This document shows, in pieces, positions 15,963 to 24,239 of a stretch of 38,179 nt of DNA. The position numbers were made by a program, and so were the translations under genes. The stretch comes from an uncultured Terriglobus sp. (lineage in GTDB: Bacteria > Acidobacteriota > Terriglobia > Terriglobales > Acidobacteriaceae). Numbering within the stretch: the stretch's first letter is position 1; each line of letters starts with the position of its first letter. The notes under the pieces were generated by a model. It was not told the DNA's origin and ran no database searches. It saw nothing but the letters and a program-made list of their open reading frames with translations. The stretch is from contig CALMOM010000045.1 of NCBI GenBank assembly GCA_937873305.1, positions 17,675-55,853 of the forward strand, in the 5' to 3' direction.

Positions 15963-17459
15963 ATGAAGCGGTCAGCTCTTGCAATCACGATGTGTCTCAC
16001 CTTCGCAACCTTCCTGCCGGCTGCGTGGGGGCAATCGGTCACCGGTAAGTGGGTCGGCCAGTGGCGCGTCCTTGACAACGGTGAGAAGGACCGCATGTTC
16101 CTGGACCTGCACCAGGACAAGAACCAGTTCACCGGAACCATGAAGACCATCGGTCATGTGTGGCAGGTGCATGGCACGCTGACAGCGGCCAACTTCGACG
16201 TCTTCTTCAACCCACATGACGCAAAGCCCCGCATGACGGGGGTGGTGAGTGCGGGCAAGCTGCATCTGAGCCGGGAAGGCACGGACTTCGACGCGGTTCC
16301 ATCCACGTCCCCCGCGGATGACTACCCTGGTTACGACCGCATGCCCCTGCCCGCGCAGCACGACGTGCCTGCAAATGGCCTGGCAAAAACGCCGCCCATG
16401 GGCTGGAACAGCTGGAACCTGTTCCAGAGCCACATTGACGACAAAACCGTACGCCAGGCCGCCGACGTAATGGTGAGCAGCGGGATGCGCGACGCGGGCT
16501 ACGTTTACGTCAACATTGATGACGCCTGGCAGGGTGTGCGCGACTCCAACGGCAACCTGGCTGCGAACAGCAAGTTTCCGGACATGAAGGCGCTGGCCGA
16601 CTACATCCACTCCAAAGGGCTGAAGTTCGGCATCTACTCCACGCCCGGGCCCCGGACCTGCGCCGAATACCCGGGCAGCTACGGGCATGAAGAGCAGGAT
16701 GCCAAGACCTTCGCTGCTTGGGGCATCGATTACCTGAAGTACGACTGGTGCGGCGCTCGCATGATCTACAGCAACACGGAAGAGCGGCCCCTCTATCAGC
16801 TGATGGGTGCTGCTCTGCAGCGTGCGGACCATCCCATCGTGTATAGCCTGTGCCAGTACGGCGCTGACAAGGTGGAGACCTGGGGCGCGCAGGTGGGGGG
16901 CAACCTGTGGCGCACCACTGGCGACATCCGTGACGAGTGGGCCAGCATGATCTCCAACATCGAGAAGCAGGTGCCGACCGCACCCTACGCGGGGCCGGGC
17001 CACTGGAACGATCCGGACATGCTGGAGATTGGGAACGGCGGCATGACGGACAACGAGTACCGCACGCACATGACGCTGTGGGCCATTACCGCGGCACCGC
17101 TGCTGGCGGGTAACGACCTGAGCAAGATGACGCCGTCCATCAAGAGCATTCTGCTGAATCCTGACGTCATCAAGGTGGACCAGGACAGCCTGGGCAAGCA
17201 GGCGATCCCCGTTAAGAACGGCAGCGTGGAGACTTGGGTGAAACCGCTCGCGGACGGCGGTGTTGCGGTTGCGGTGGTGAATCTTGGAGCAGATGAGGCA
17301 AAGGCCACGGTGAAGGATACTGACCTGGGCATGCCGGGCAAGGTCAAGTCTGCGCGTGACCTGTGGGCCCACAGTGACGTCACTTTTCACGACGGCGCCT
17401 ATGCCGTGAATATTCCGTCGCACGGAGCCATTATGCTTCGGGTCGCCGCCTCAAATTGA
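15963..17459 (+). CDS. GH27 alpha-galactosidase, secreted
   Basis: 498 residues with a signal peptide (MKRSALAITMCLTFATFLPA, cleavage after AWG). GH27 enzymes release terminal alpha-galactose. The catalytic barrel starts at TPPMGWNSWN (143-152); the nucleophile is Asp261 in YLKYDWCG, and the acid/base is likely Asp321 in LWRTTGDI by alignment with human alpha-galactosidase (recalled family knowledge). GHWNDPDML (347-354) is another hallmark. A short beta-sandwich end follows (SVETWVKPLADGGVAVAVVN). Residues 24-135 are an additional N-terminal beta-rich module (GKWVGQWRVLDNGEKDRM and following) not part of GH27. GAGG seven bases before the ATG is the ribosome site. Alpha-N-acetylgalactosaminidase activity is an alternative. 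Confidence 0.92.
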   Translation: MKRSALAITMCLTFATFLPAAWGQSVTGKWVGQWRVLDNGEKDRMFLDLHQDKNQFTGTMKTIGHVWQVHGTLTAANFDVFFNPHDAKPRMTGVVSAGKLHLSREGTDFDAVPSTSPADDYPGYDRMPLPAQHDVPANGLAKTPPMGWNSWNLFQSHIDDKTVRQAADVMVSSGMRDAGYVYVNIDDAWQGVRDSNGNLAANSKFPDMKALADYIHSKGLKFGIYSTPGPRTCAEYPGSYGHEEQDAKTFAAWGIDYLKYDWCGARMIYSNTEERPLYQLMGAALQRADHPIVYSLCQYGADKVETWGAQVGGNLWRTTGDIRDEWASMISNIEKQVPTAPYAGPGHWNDPDMLEIGNGGMTDNEYRTHMTLWAITAAPLLAGNDLSKMTPSIKSILLNPDVIKVDQDSLGKQAIPVKNGSVETWVKPLADGGVAVAVVNLGADEAKATVKDTDLGMPGKVKSARDLWAHSDVTFHDGAYAVNIPSHGAIMLRVAASN

Positions 17460-17519
17460 AGGCCTTACTCACCCGCCTATAACGCAGTCTGTGGAAGAGA
17501 AATGCAATAAAGGACGTAT

Positions 17520-19154
17520 ATGCAACGCCGTGATGTTCTGAAGCTGTCTCCGCTTGCCCTTGCCCCGGGTGCCTTTGGGTACACAGCACTCGCGCAAACG
17601 CCGAAGCCGAATGGCGGCGAACTCCTCATTAATGTTCTGACGTATGGCGCGGCCGGCGATGGCAAAACTCTGGACACACCAGCCATCAACAAGGCCATTG
17701 CAGCGGCCGCCGCGGCGGGTGGCGGGACGGTGGTGTTTCCGGCGGGCAACTACCTCTGCTTCACCATTCGTCTGCAATCCTTTGTCGATCTTTACCTGTC
17801 CAGCGGATGCACCATTACAGCTGCGGATTCGCCCAAGCCGGGCGAGGCGACCGGCTACAACGGCGGTACCTACGACGCAGCAGGACCCGCGCAGCCGTGG
17901 GAGGCGTACCAGGATTACGGCCATAACCACTGGAACAACTCGCTGATGGTGGGTGACGGCATCCACGATTTCTCCATCAGTGGCCCAGGGCTCATTCACG
18001 GCAGAGGCCTTTCACACGGCAGTGCTTCCAGCCGCCCGGGCATGGTCTCGTTCATCGCGGAGCAGGCGGGTGTCGGCAACAAGGCGATCGCGCTCAAGAA
18101 CTGCCGCAATGTCCTCCTGCGCGACTTTTCTGTGCTCAAAGGTGGGCACTTCGCAATTCTTGTTACCGGCGTCGACAACCTGACCATCGACAACCTGACC
18201 ATCGACACCGACCGCGACGGCATGGATATCGATTGCTGCCGCAATGTGCGCGTGTCGAACTGCACCGTCAACTCGCCCTGGGACGACGCCATCTGCCCGA
18301 AGTCGAGTTACGCGCTTGGGTACGCTCGCTCCACGGACAATGTCACCATCACCAACTGTTTTGTGACGGGAACGTACCAGCTCGGCAGCGTAATCGACGG
18401 AACATGGAAGAAATTTGACGAGCAAAACCGCGCGCCGCGCAATGGGCGCATCAAGTGCGGGACCGAGTCGAATGGGGGCTTTCGCAACATCTCCATCTCG
18501 AATTGCGTGTGCGAGGGATCGAAGGGGATCGCGCTCGAGACCGCCGATGGCGCGACCGTGGAAGACATCGCCATCACCAACATTGCCATGCGCGACACAA
18601 GCGATGCCCCGCTCTTTTTACGGCTGAACCGCCGCAATCGCGGGCCGAGCGAAAGCATGCGGCTCGGAACGCTACGCCGGGTGGTGATCTCAAACATCGT
18701 CAGTCACGACTCCGCGTCGTCGACTTCCTCCGTGTTGTCCGGCATCCCGTCGAACCTGATTGAAGATGTGAAGCTGACGAACTGCTACTTTGGCCACGCG
18801 GGCCTGCCAACCGTACTCCCCAACGGCAAGCCCTTTCCGGACTGGCGCAGCATACAGGTACCGGAGATCGAGGAGGCATACCCTGACTTAAACAGGTTTG
18901 GGCCCACGTCCTGCAACGCCTTCCTTGTTCGTCACCTAAAGAACCTGGAGATGTCGCACGTCGAGATCGCGCCAGCTGTTGCTGATCCGCGTCCAGCGTT
19001 CTGGCTTGAGGATGTTCACCGGGCCGACTTCTTTGCTGTCACCGCACCCGCACAGGCGAACTTTGAGTTGCGTAATGTCACCGATCTCCGCATCTTCTGG
19101 TCCAGGGCCACAAAGGACACAGCACTGGCGAACGTGGTCCGTCAATCTATTTAG
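17520..19154 (+). CDS. GH28 family (polygalacturonase-like) protein, Tat-exported
   Basis: 544 residues. The start MQRRDVLKLSPLALAPGAF is a twin-arginine signal with cleavage near ALAQ. The body is a right-handed parallel beta-helix of the GH28/pectate type: VLTYGAAGDGKTLDTPAINK and GGGTVVFPAGNYLC are the usual opening. Possible catalytic residues are DTDRDG (229-234), the paired Asp255-Asp256 in SPWDDAICPKS, and RIK (310-312). The normal GHG motif is replaced by GTYQLG (284-289). GH28 enzymes hydrolyse alpha-1,4-galacturonan or rhamnogalacturonan; the altered motif makes the exact linkage uncertain. It follows the GH27 gene by 60 bases, with AGGAC before the ATG. A close paralogue lies at 24240-25922. 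Confidence 0.88.
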   Translation: MQRRDVLKLSPLALAPGAFGYTALAQTPKPNGGELLINVLTYGAAGDGKTLDTPAINKAIAAAAAAGGGTVVFPAGNYLCFTIRLQSFVDLYLSSGCTITAADSPKPGEATGYNGGTYDAAGPAQPWEAYQDYGHNHWNNSLMVGDGIHDFSISGPGLIHGRGLSHGSASSRPGMVSFIAEQAGVGNKAIALKNCRNVLLRDFSVLKGGHFAILVTGVDNLTIDNLTIDTDRDGMDIDCCRNVRVSNCTVNSPWDDAICPKSSYALGYARSTDNVTITNCFVTGTYQLGSVIDGTWKKFDEQNRAPRNGRIKCGTESNGGFRNISISNCVCEGSKGIALETADGATVEDIAITNIAMRDTSDAPLFLRLNRRNRGPSESMRLGTLRRVVISNIVSHDSASSTSSVLSGIPSNLIEDVKLTNCYFGHAGLPTVLPNGKPFPDWRSIQVPEIEEAYPDLNRFGPTSCNAFLVRHLKNLEMSHVEIAPAVADPRPAFWLEDVHRADFFAVTAPAQANFELRNVTDLRIFWSRATKDTALANVVRQSI

Positions 19155-19268
19155 GTGGCTAGGTTTGCAGGGCGAACCTTGTGTTCGAGCTGAAGCCCGC
19201 CTTGCATGGCCGCAACGATAGTCATGGCAGTGTCAACGCAGAACAGCGCAAAGGGGCTGGCTCTCACA

Positions 19269-21128
19269 ATGAAGAAGATTTATGGGTCAGCGTACCTACT
19301 TGGGTTTAGCCTGCTCTCTTCGATCGGCAGCCACGTTTCTGCGCAGGTGGATGTGCTGACGCAGCACAACAACAACATGCGCACAGGAGCGAACACAGCC
19401 GAAACGTCACTTACCCCGGCGGATGTGACGAAGTCTCGCTTTGGCATGCTTTCCCGGAAGGTGCTGGACGACCAGCCCTTCACGCAGCCGCTCGTCGCAA
19501 CCGGCGTCTCTGTAAACGGCGGTACGCGAGACCTGGTGTACATCACGACGGTGAACAACAGTGTCTACGCCTTCGACGCGAATGACGGACAAGCTGCCGA
19601 TCCCATTTGGCATGTCAATTTCGGCACACCCGCGGATGTCAACAGCACGGATTTCGGATGCCTGGACATGAACGGCAAGATGGGCATTGTCGGCACGCCG
19701 GTCATCGACAAGCAGCGTGGCGTTCTCTACGTGGTGGCGCTCACAAAGCTCAGCACGTCAGCCCCATCCGGCTCTGCCTTTACACAAAAGCTGCATGCGC
19801 TCGATCTTGCGACAGGGGCTGACCTTCCCGAAAGCCCTGTTACCATCCAGGCGCAGGATTTCGACCCGCTCATGCAGAACCAGCGCCCCGCACTTCTGCT
19901 GGCAAACAACCAGGTGTACGTCGCGTACTCGTCGCACTGCGATAAGCAGCCGTACCACGGCTTTCTGCTGGCGTATTCCGAGACTGGACTGCGGCAAACC
20001 GGCAGCTTCAACACCTCTCCAACCGGCACGGAGGCCAGCATCTGGCAGTCCGGTCAGGGGCCAGCCGCGGATGAGCAGGGCAACATCTACGTAGTCACTG
20101 GCAATGGTTCCTGGGATGGCAAGCTGAACCTCAGCGAAAGCTTCCTGAAACTTACACCGAGTCTTCAACTCAGCGATTGGTTCACGCCTACCAACCATGC
20201 CACCCTGGATAAGCGAGATCAGGATCTCTCCTCTTCCGGCCCCACGCTGATCCCTGGCACACACCTTGTCGTCGGCGGTGGCAAAGAAGGTGTGCTCTAT
20301 ACCTTGAGTACGGATGAGTTCGGCCACCTTGGGGACGAGCATGCCGTCCAGCACTTCAAGGCGACAGCCTCGCATCTGCACAGCCTCGTCTACTGGCAAA
20401 GCGCAAAAACGGGAGACGCCCTGTACATTTGGGGTCAGCGGGATAAGGCCAAGGTATACCGGTTACAAGGCAGCAAAATCGATGAGACACCGACCGTCAT
20501 GCGGGACATTCCGAACGAGGGCCATCCTGGTGCCATGCTTTCGCTCTCGGCAAACGGCAACCGGGATGGCATCCTCTGGGCTGCCATCCATGCCACAGGA
20601 GACTCCTGGCACGAATCCCGCCCAGGCATCCTCCATGCCTATGATGCGGACGACATCCGGCACGAACTTTGGAACTCGCTTGAGGAGCCGCAACGGGATG
20701 ACTGCGGCGAATACGCAAAGATGTCGCCCCCGACCATTGCCAATGGCAAGGTGTACCTTCCCAGCTTTGGGAGCAAGAACATCGGCACAGGCCAACTTTG
20801 TGTCTACGGCCTCTTGCCCACGACGAACGGCCAGAAGTTGGCGGCACCTGCGAACCTGACATACGTCACCGCGGATCATCGCGTCAGTCTTACCTGGACT
20901 TCTAATCCAGGTGCGACGACATATCGCGTGCTGCGTCGAAGCAGTCTTGAGCAAGCGCCAGTCGTTGTTGCCTACGGACTCACCACTTCGCACTTTACGG
21001 AGGCTGCGCCCGCGCGCGGCGAGACGGTTTCCTACACCGTACTTGGTGTGGATAGGAACGGCGTCGGAGCGGAGTCTCAGCCTGTGTCCATTGAGGCACC
21101 GTCACCAGCACCTGCGGCCCATCACTAG
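19269..21128 (+). CDS. Secreted quinoprotein-like beta-propeller with FN3-like end
   Basis: 619 residues from the ATG at 19269, chosen because a clear signal peptide follows (MKKIYGSAYLLGFSLLSSIG, cleavage at SAQ); the frame opens upstream at 19206 without a signal. VDVLTQHNNNMRTGANTAE is followed by propeller blades resembling PQQ/quinoprotein repeats: DLVYITTVNNSVYAFDAN, GVLYVVALTK, NIYVVTGNGSW, GKVYLPSFGS. No PQQ-binding signature or haem site was identified, so enzymatic activity is not claimed. The last 90 residues (APANLTYVTADHRVSLTWTS through GVGAESQPVSI) look like a fibronectin type III domain, often linked to carbohydrate contact. It follows GH28 in the same direction and ends convergent with the GH2 gene. 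Confidence 0.75.
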   Translation: MKKIYGSAYLLGFSLLSSIGSHVSAQVDVLTQHNNNMRTGANTAETSLTPADVTKSRFGMLSRKVLDDQPFTQPLVATGVSVNGGTRDLVYITTVNNSVYAFDANDGQAADPIWHVNFGTPADVNSTDFGCLDMNGKMGIVGTPVIDKQRGVLYVVALTKLSTSAPSGSAFTQKLHALDLATGADLPESPVTIQAQDFDPLMQNQRPALLLANNQVYVAYSSHCDKQPYHGFLLAYSETGLRQTGSFNTSPTGTEASIWQSGQGPAADEQGNIYVVTGNGSWDGKLNLSESFLKLTPSLQLSDWFTPTNHATLDKRDQDLSSSGPTLIPGTHLVVGGGKEGVLYTLSTDEFGHLGDEHAVQHFKATASHLHSLVYWQSAKTGDALYIWGQRDKAKVYRLQGSKIDETPTVMRDIPNEGHPGAMLSLSANGNRDGILWAAIHATGDSWHESRPGILHAYDADDIRHELWNSLEEPQRDDCGEYAKMSPPTIANGKVYLPSFGSKNIGTGQLCVYGLLPTTNGQKLAAPANLTYVTADHRVSLTWTSNPGATTYRVLRRSSLEQAPVVVAYGLTTSHFTEAAPARGETVSYTVLGVDRNGVGAESQPVSIEAPSPAPAAHH

Positions 21129-21257
21129 AGAGCGGGAGCCTTGCGGAGCTCTCAACCTTTAAACGCAACCAAATGACACGGCTCGTGTGCCGCGACCGAC
21201 AGAGGGATGCGAGTTCGAGAAAACGCTCTAGCGCCTGCGGCTGCTCCCGTGCCAAAG

Positions 21258-21298
21258 GCGGGCAGGTAAGTCCAGCTTAGCCGCACTTACCTGCCCGC
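21258..21298. terminator. Bidirectional hairpin between convergent genes
   Basis: GCGGGCAGGTAAGT (21258-21271) and ACTTACCTGCCCGC (21285-21298) form a perfect 14-bp stem with a 13-base loop. It lies between the quinoprotein-like gene (ends 21128) and the GH2 gene, and its right arm includes the GH2 stop codon. No U-run is present, so it may protect 3' ends rather than terminate intrinsically. Confidence 0.55.
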
Positions 21299-24181
21299 AG
21301 GCCCTCCGAAGTAGAAGCTGACGCTGCCTTTGTACTCACCTGCGGCAACGGCTGGCTGGCCGGATGGCCCCATGGATTTTGGGCCGCCGAATTTGCTGCC
21401 AACCGCCGGAATGGCATTCAGAAAGGAAATACCAGCCCTCGGGTATGGCACGCTCGTCTGACCCTGCAGAGTGACGGCAGGGCTCCTGGGCGTGAAGATC
21501 TGCACGTAAACCGGCCGGTCGTTCTGCTGCGCGACTTCTGCGGTCATGAGACCCTGGCTGGTGTTCAACTGGAGCCAGCGCACGCCCGCATAAAACCCCT
21601 TAAATGGTGGATAGGTGAAGTGCTCTCCGGGCTTGAGGTCGTCCGGGTCGCCAACCATGGTGTTGTTGTACTTTCGATCCCAGACGTCAAGCGTTCCACC
21701 GGCAAGACGGTTCTGGTACACAGGCCCGGGTCCTTCTCCTAGAAAGCGCATTCCGCGCACATCCGCTTCCGGATAATCGAAGCCAACGCCAAAGTACTCC
21801 TGCGGGCCGCTCAGCGTGTAAACGTAGTCGATCGTAAGCCGGCCATCCAGCCTAGTGCGGTACGTGAGCGACTTCAATGGACCATCGAAAAGGGCAGTGA
21901 TCGTAAGGCCCGCGCTATCGGATGCGTGGGTGAGTGATCGCAGCGTCGAATCCGGCGCGAAGTCCGCAGCGACGGGTGGGGGGGCCTGCTTACGCCCAGG
22001 TGCCGGGCGTGGCCCTACAGCCACGACCTTTGGACCATTGGTCAGCGAAAAGGTGCCACCATGCCGAGTTGCGGATACAAGCAGACCCGTGGTCTTGCTG
22101 ACCTCAAACGAAAGATCGCTCACGGTTGCACGAAGCGTGTTGCCAGCGTCAGCCACAGTCGCACCTGCACTGGCTGCAGTAGGCTCCGCCAGCGAGAGTC
22201 GCTGTTGCAGATCGTCGACTGGCCAGACATAGGTCTGGATCAAACGGCCAGTCGTGTCCTTGATGCTGAGTCGAACAGCATCCGGAACACTCGATGCTTT
22301 GCCCATCGCCGGTGGCACCCAACCGTCCCAGGTTGCCGAGCCGCCGGGAGCAAGCGACCGGCCACGGTCTGTCCGCTGGGCAAGCACCAAGGAGCCAGAG
22401 GCCGTGTCGCTGGCCTTTCGGAAGGCGATCCACTCCCACTGGAAGGTGCACGTATCAGCATTGAGGAAGCCGTAGCGATTGGTCACGGTGTACGTGGGTG
22501 ACGGCCCGGACGACTGCTTCACCAGGATTGGCGACCAAAGCTGCCGCGCGGCGTAGAAGCTCCCTTCGCGCTCACGATACGGACCCACCAGACCGTCCGG
22601 TGCGTAGTTCCCCTGCGAATCAAGAATGCCGCCCTTGTCGGTGCGTTTGACGTCTTCATCCAAAAAGGCCCAGATGAAGCCACCCGCGCCAGCTTTGCTG
22701 TGCACCATCGCGTCCCAGTAGTCGCTGAGCCCCGCGCCTGCGCCACCGTCATAGAGGCCGTGCAACATCTCTGTTGGAAAGAAGACAGGGTCCTCCGATA
22801 GCTTTTGCTGCACTAACTCGTAATTGGGATAGTGCTTGGTGTCTGCGATGCCAGGCGGGTACGCTGCCCATGGGTGCAGCACGGTGCGTTTTTGCGGATC
22901 GTACTTCGCATACTCGCCATCCAGATCAAGGTTGAAGCCACCTTCATTGCCGTTATCCCAGAACAGGATGGAGGGATGGTTTACGTCATGTTCCACCATC
23001 TCTCGCACCAGCTTTTTGCCGACTTCAGTGTCGTAAAACGCCTGCCAGCCCGTAAGTTCATCCAGCACATAGAGGCCTAGTTCGTCGCAGGCATCCAAAA
23101 AGTGGCGATCCGGCGGGTAGTGCGTGGACCGGACTGCGTTGCCATTCAGGTCTTTAATTACGTTGATGTCGTCGCGGGAAATTTGCTCCGACAGTGCGCG
23201 CCCGGAATCGGGCCAGAACGAGTGGCGAGCGACGCCTTTCAAGAAGATGCGTTTGCCATTGACGAACATGCCCTGTCCGGGGCGCAGTTCGACCGTGCGG
23301 AATCCGAAGCGCTGGTACACCGTGTGCACGACAGAGTTGCCCTGCTTTAAATCGACGCGAAGCTGGTAAAGGTTGGGCGTTTCTGCAGTCCAAAGCCGCG
23401 GCTGTGCGATCTGCTGATGAAGATGTGCCGTCGCGTTCAACGCGACAGGATCCGCAACAACAGCCTCGCCGACTGGCTTGCCCTGCAGATCAAGCACGCG
23501 CACTGCGACCGAAGATGCACCCTGACTCGGCGCTTCCGGTCCGGAGAGGGCAACATCCACGTCGAGCATGCCCGCAGCCGTCGCGCTGACTGCAAGATGG
23601 TCCACAAACGTCTTCGGCACGGCTTGCAGAAACACGGGCCGAAAGATACCGCCGTAGTTCCAGAAGTCGCCTCGGCGCTCTGCACGGTTCACGGATTCAT
23701 TGGCTGACTCGTCATCGACGTCCACCTGAATTTCGTTCTGCTGGCCTGCCGGCTTCAGCAGCCGCGTGATGTCGTAGTGGAAAGCATAGTAGCCCCCCTG
23801 GTGCATCGGTCCAGCGGACTGCCCGTTCACAGTCACCGCCGCGTCCGTCATCACGCCTTCAAAGTTGAGAAGAACAGTCTTCTGAGCCCACGATGCGGGA
23901 ACGGTAAAGCGGCGCTTATACGTACCGTGTACACGCTGCCAGCCTTCCTGCGGCTTGATGCGGCCGTAGCTGTAGATGCCAAAGCCCTGCAACTCCCAGT
24001 TGGAGGGCACACCGATGGTCGACCACGTACCGGCGTGCTGGCCGTGGTCGACTCGGAACTCCCACTGAACGGTGTCGTCTTTGCCATGGCCGGAGAGATA
24101 TTGCGTCTGGGTCTCCGCAGCCCTCGCTAGCGGAGCCAGGAGCAGAAGGGCCAGGGCTGTACACAGATCAAGTAAACGCAT
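21287..24181 (-). CDS. GH2 beta-galactosidase-like enzyme, secreted
   Basis: 964 residues from the ATG at 24181, with TTGAGGA upstream and an immediate signal peptide (MRLLDLCTALALLLLAPLAR, cleavage near AAE). The frame opens at 24268 but that extension overlaps the neighbouring gene and carries no signal. Domains follow GH2 order: sugar-binding jelly roll (WSTIGVPSNWELQGFGIY, about 53-190, including FWNYGGIFRPV), Ig-like (about 195-295), TIM barrel (LKGVARHSFWPDSG, about 314-327) and further C-terminal beta domains. The acid/base is Glu413 in WDNGNEGG and the likely nucleophile Glu471 in FFPTEMLHGLYDGG. Such enzymes remove beta-galactose, though beta-glucuronidase-like specificity is possible. 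It lies 58 bases after the second GH28 gene, suggesting one transcript. Confidence 0.9.
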   Translation of the reverse strand: MRLLDLCTALALLLLAPLARAAETQTQYLSGHGKDDTVQWEFRVDHGQHAGTWSTIGVPSNWELQGFGIYSYGRIKPQEGWQRVHGTYKRRFTVPASWAQKTVLLNFEGVMTDAAVTVNGQSAGPMHQGGYYAFHYDITRLLKPAGQQNEIQVDVDDESANESVNRAERRGDFWNYGGIFRPVFLQAVPKTFVDHLAVSATAAGMLDVDVALSGPEAPSQGASSVAVRVLDLQGKPVGEAVVADPVALNATAHLHQQIAQPRLWTAETPNLYQLRVDLKQGNSVVHTVYQRFGFRTVELRPGQGMFVNGKRIFLKGVARHSFWPDSGRALSEQISRDDINVIKDLNGNAVRSTHYPPDRHFLDACDELGLYVLDELTGWQAFYDTEVGKKLVREMVEHDVNHPSILFWDNGNEGGFNLDLDGEYAKYDPQKRTVLHPWAAYPPGIADTKHYPNYELVQQKLSEDPVFFPTEMLHGLYDGGAGAGLSDYWDAMVHSKAGAGGFIWAFLDEDVKRTDKGGILDSQGNYAPDGLVGPYREREGSFYAARQLWSPILVKQSSGPSPTYTVTNRYGFLNADTCTFQWEWIAFRKASDTASGSLVLAQRTDRGRSLAPGGSATWDGWVPPAMGKASSVPDAVRLSIKDTTGRLIQTYVWPVDDLQQRLSLAEPTAASAGATVADAGNTLRATVSDLSFEVSKTTGLLVSATRHGGTFSLTNGPKVVAVGPRPAPGRKQAPPPVAADFAPDSTLRSLTHASDSAGLTITALFDGPLKSLTYRTRLDGRLTIDYVYTLSGPQEYFGVGFDYPEADVRGMRFLGEGPGPVYQNRLAGGTLDVWDRKYNNTMVGDPDDLKPGEHFTYPPFKGFYAGVRWLQLNTSQGLMTAEVAQQNDRPVYVQIFTPRSPAVTLQGQTSVPYPRAGISFLNAIPAVGSKFGGPKSMGPSGQPAVAAGEYKGSVSFYFGGPAGR

Positions 24182-24239
24182 GACGGTCCTCAAACGTGAG
24201 GGTGATGGAGCGTTGTGGATACTGCGTCCGGGCTGGCAG

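Noticed and set aside
15972-17423. 483-codon ORF antisense to the GH27 gene
   Set aside because: His/Val/Arg-rich shadow frame; the plus strand has clear catalytic motifs.
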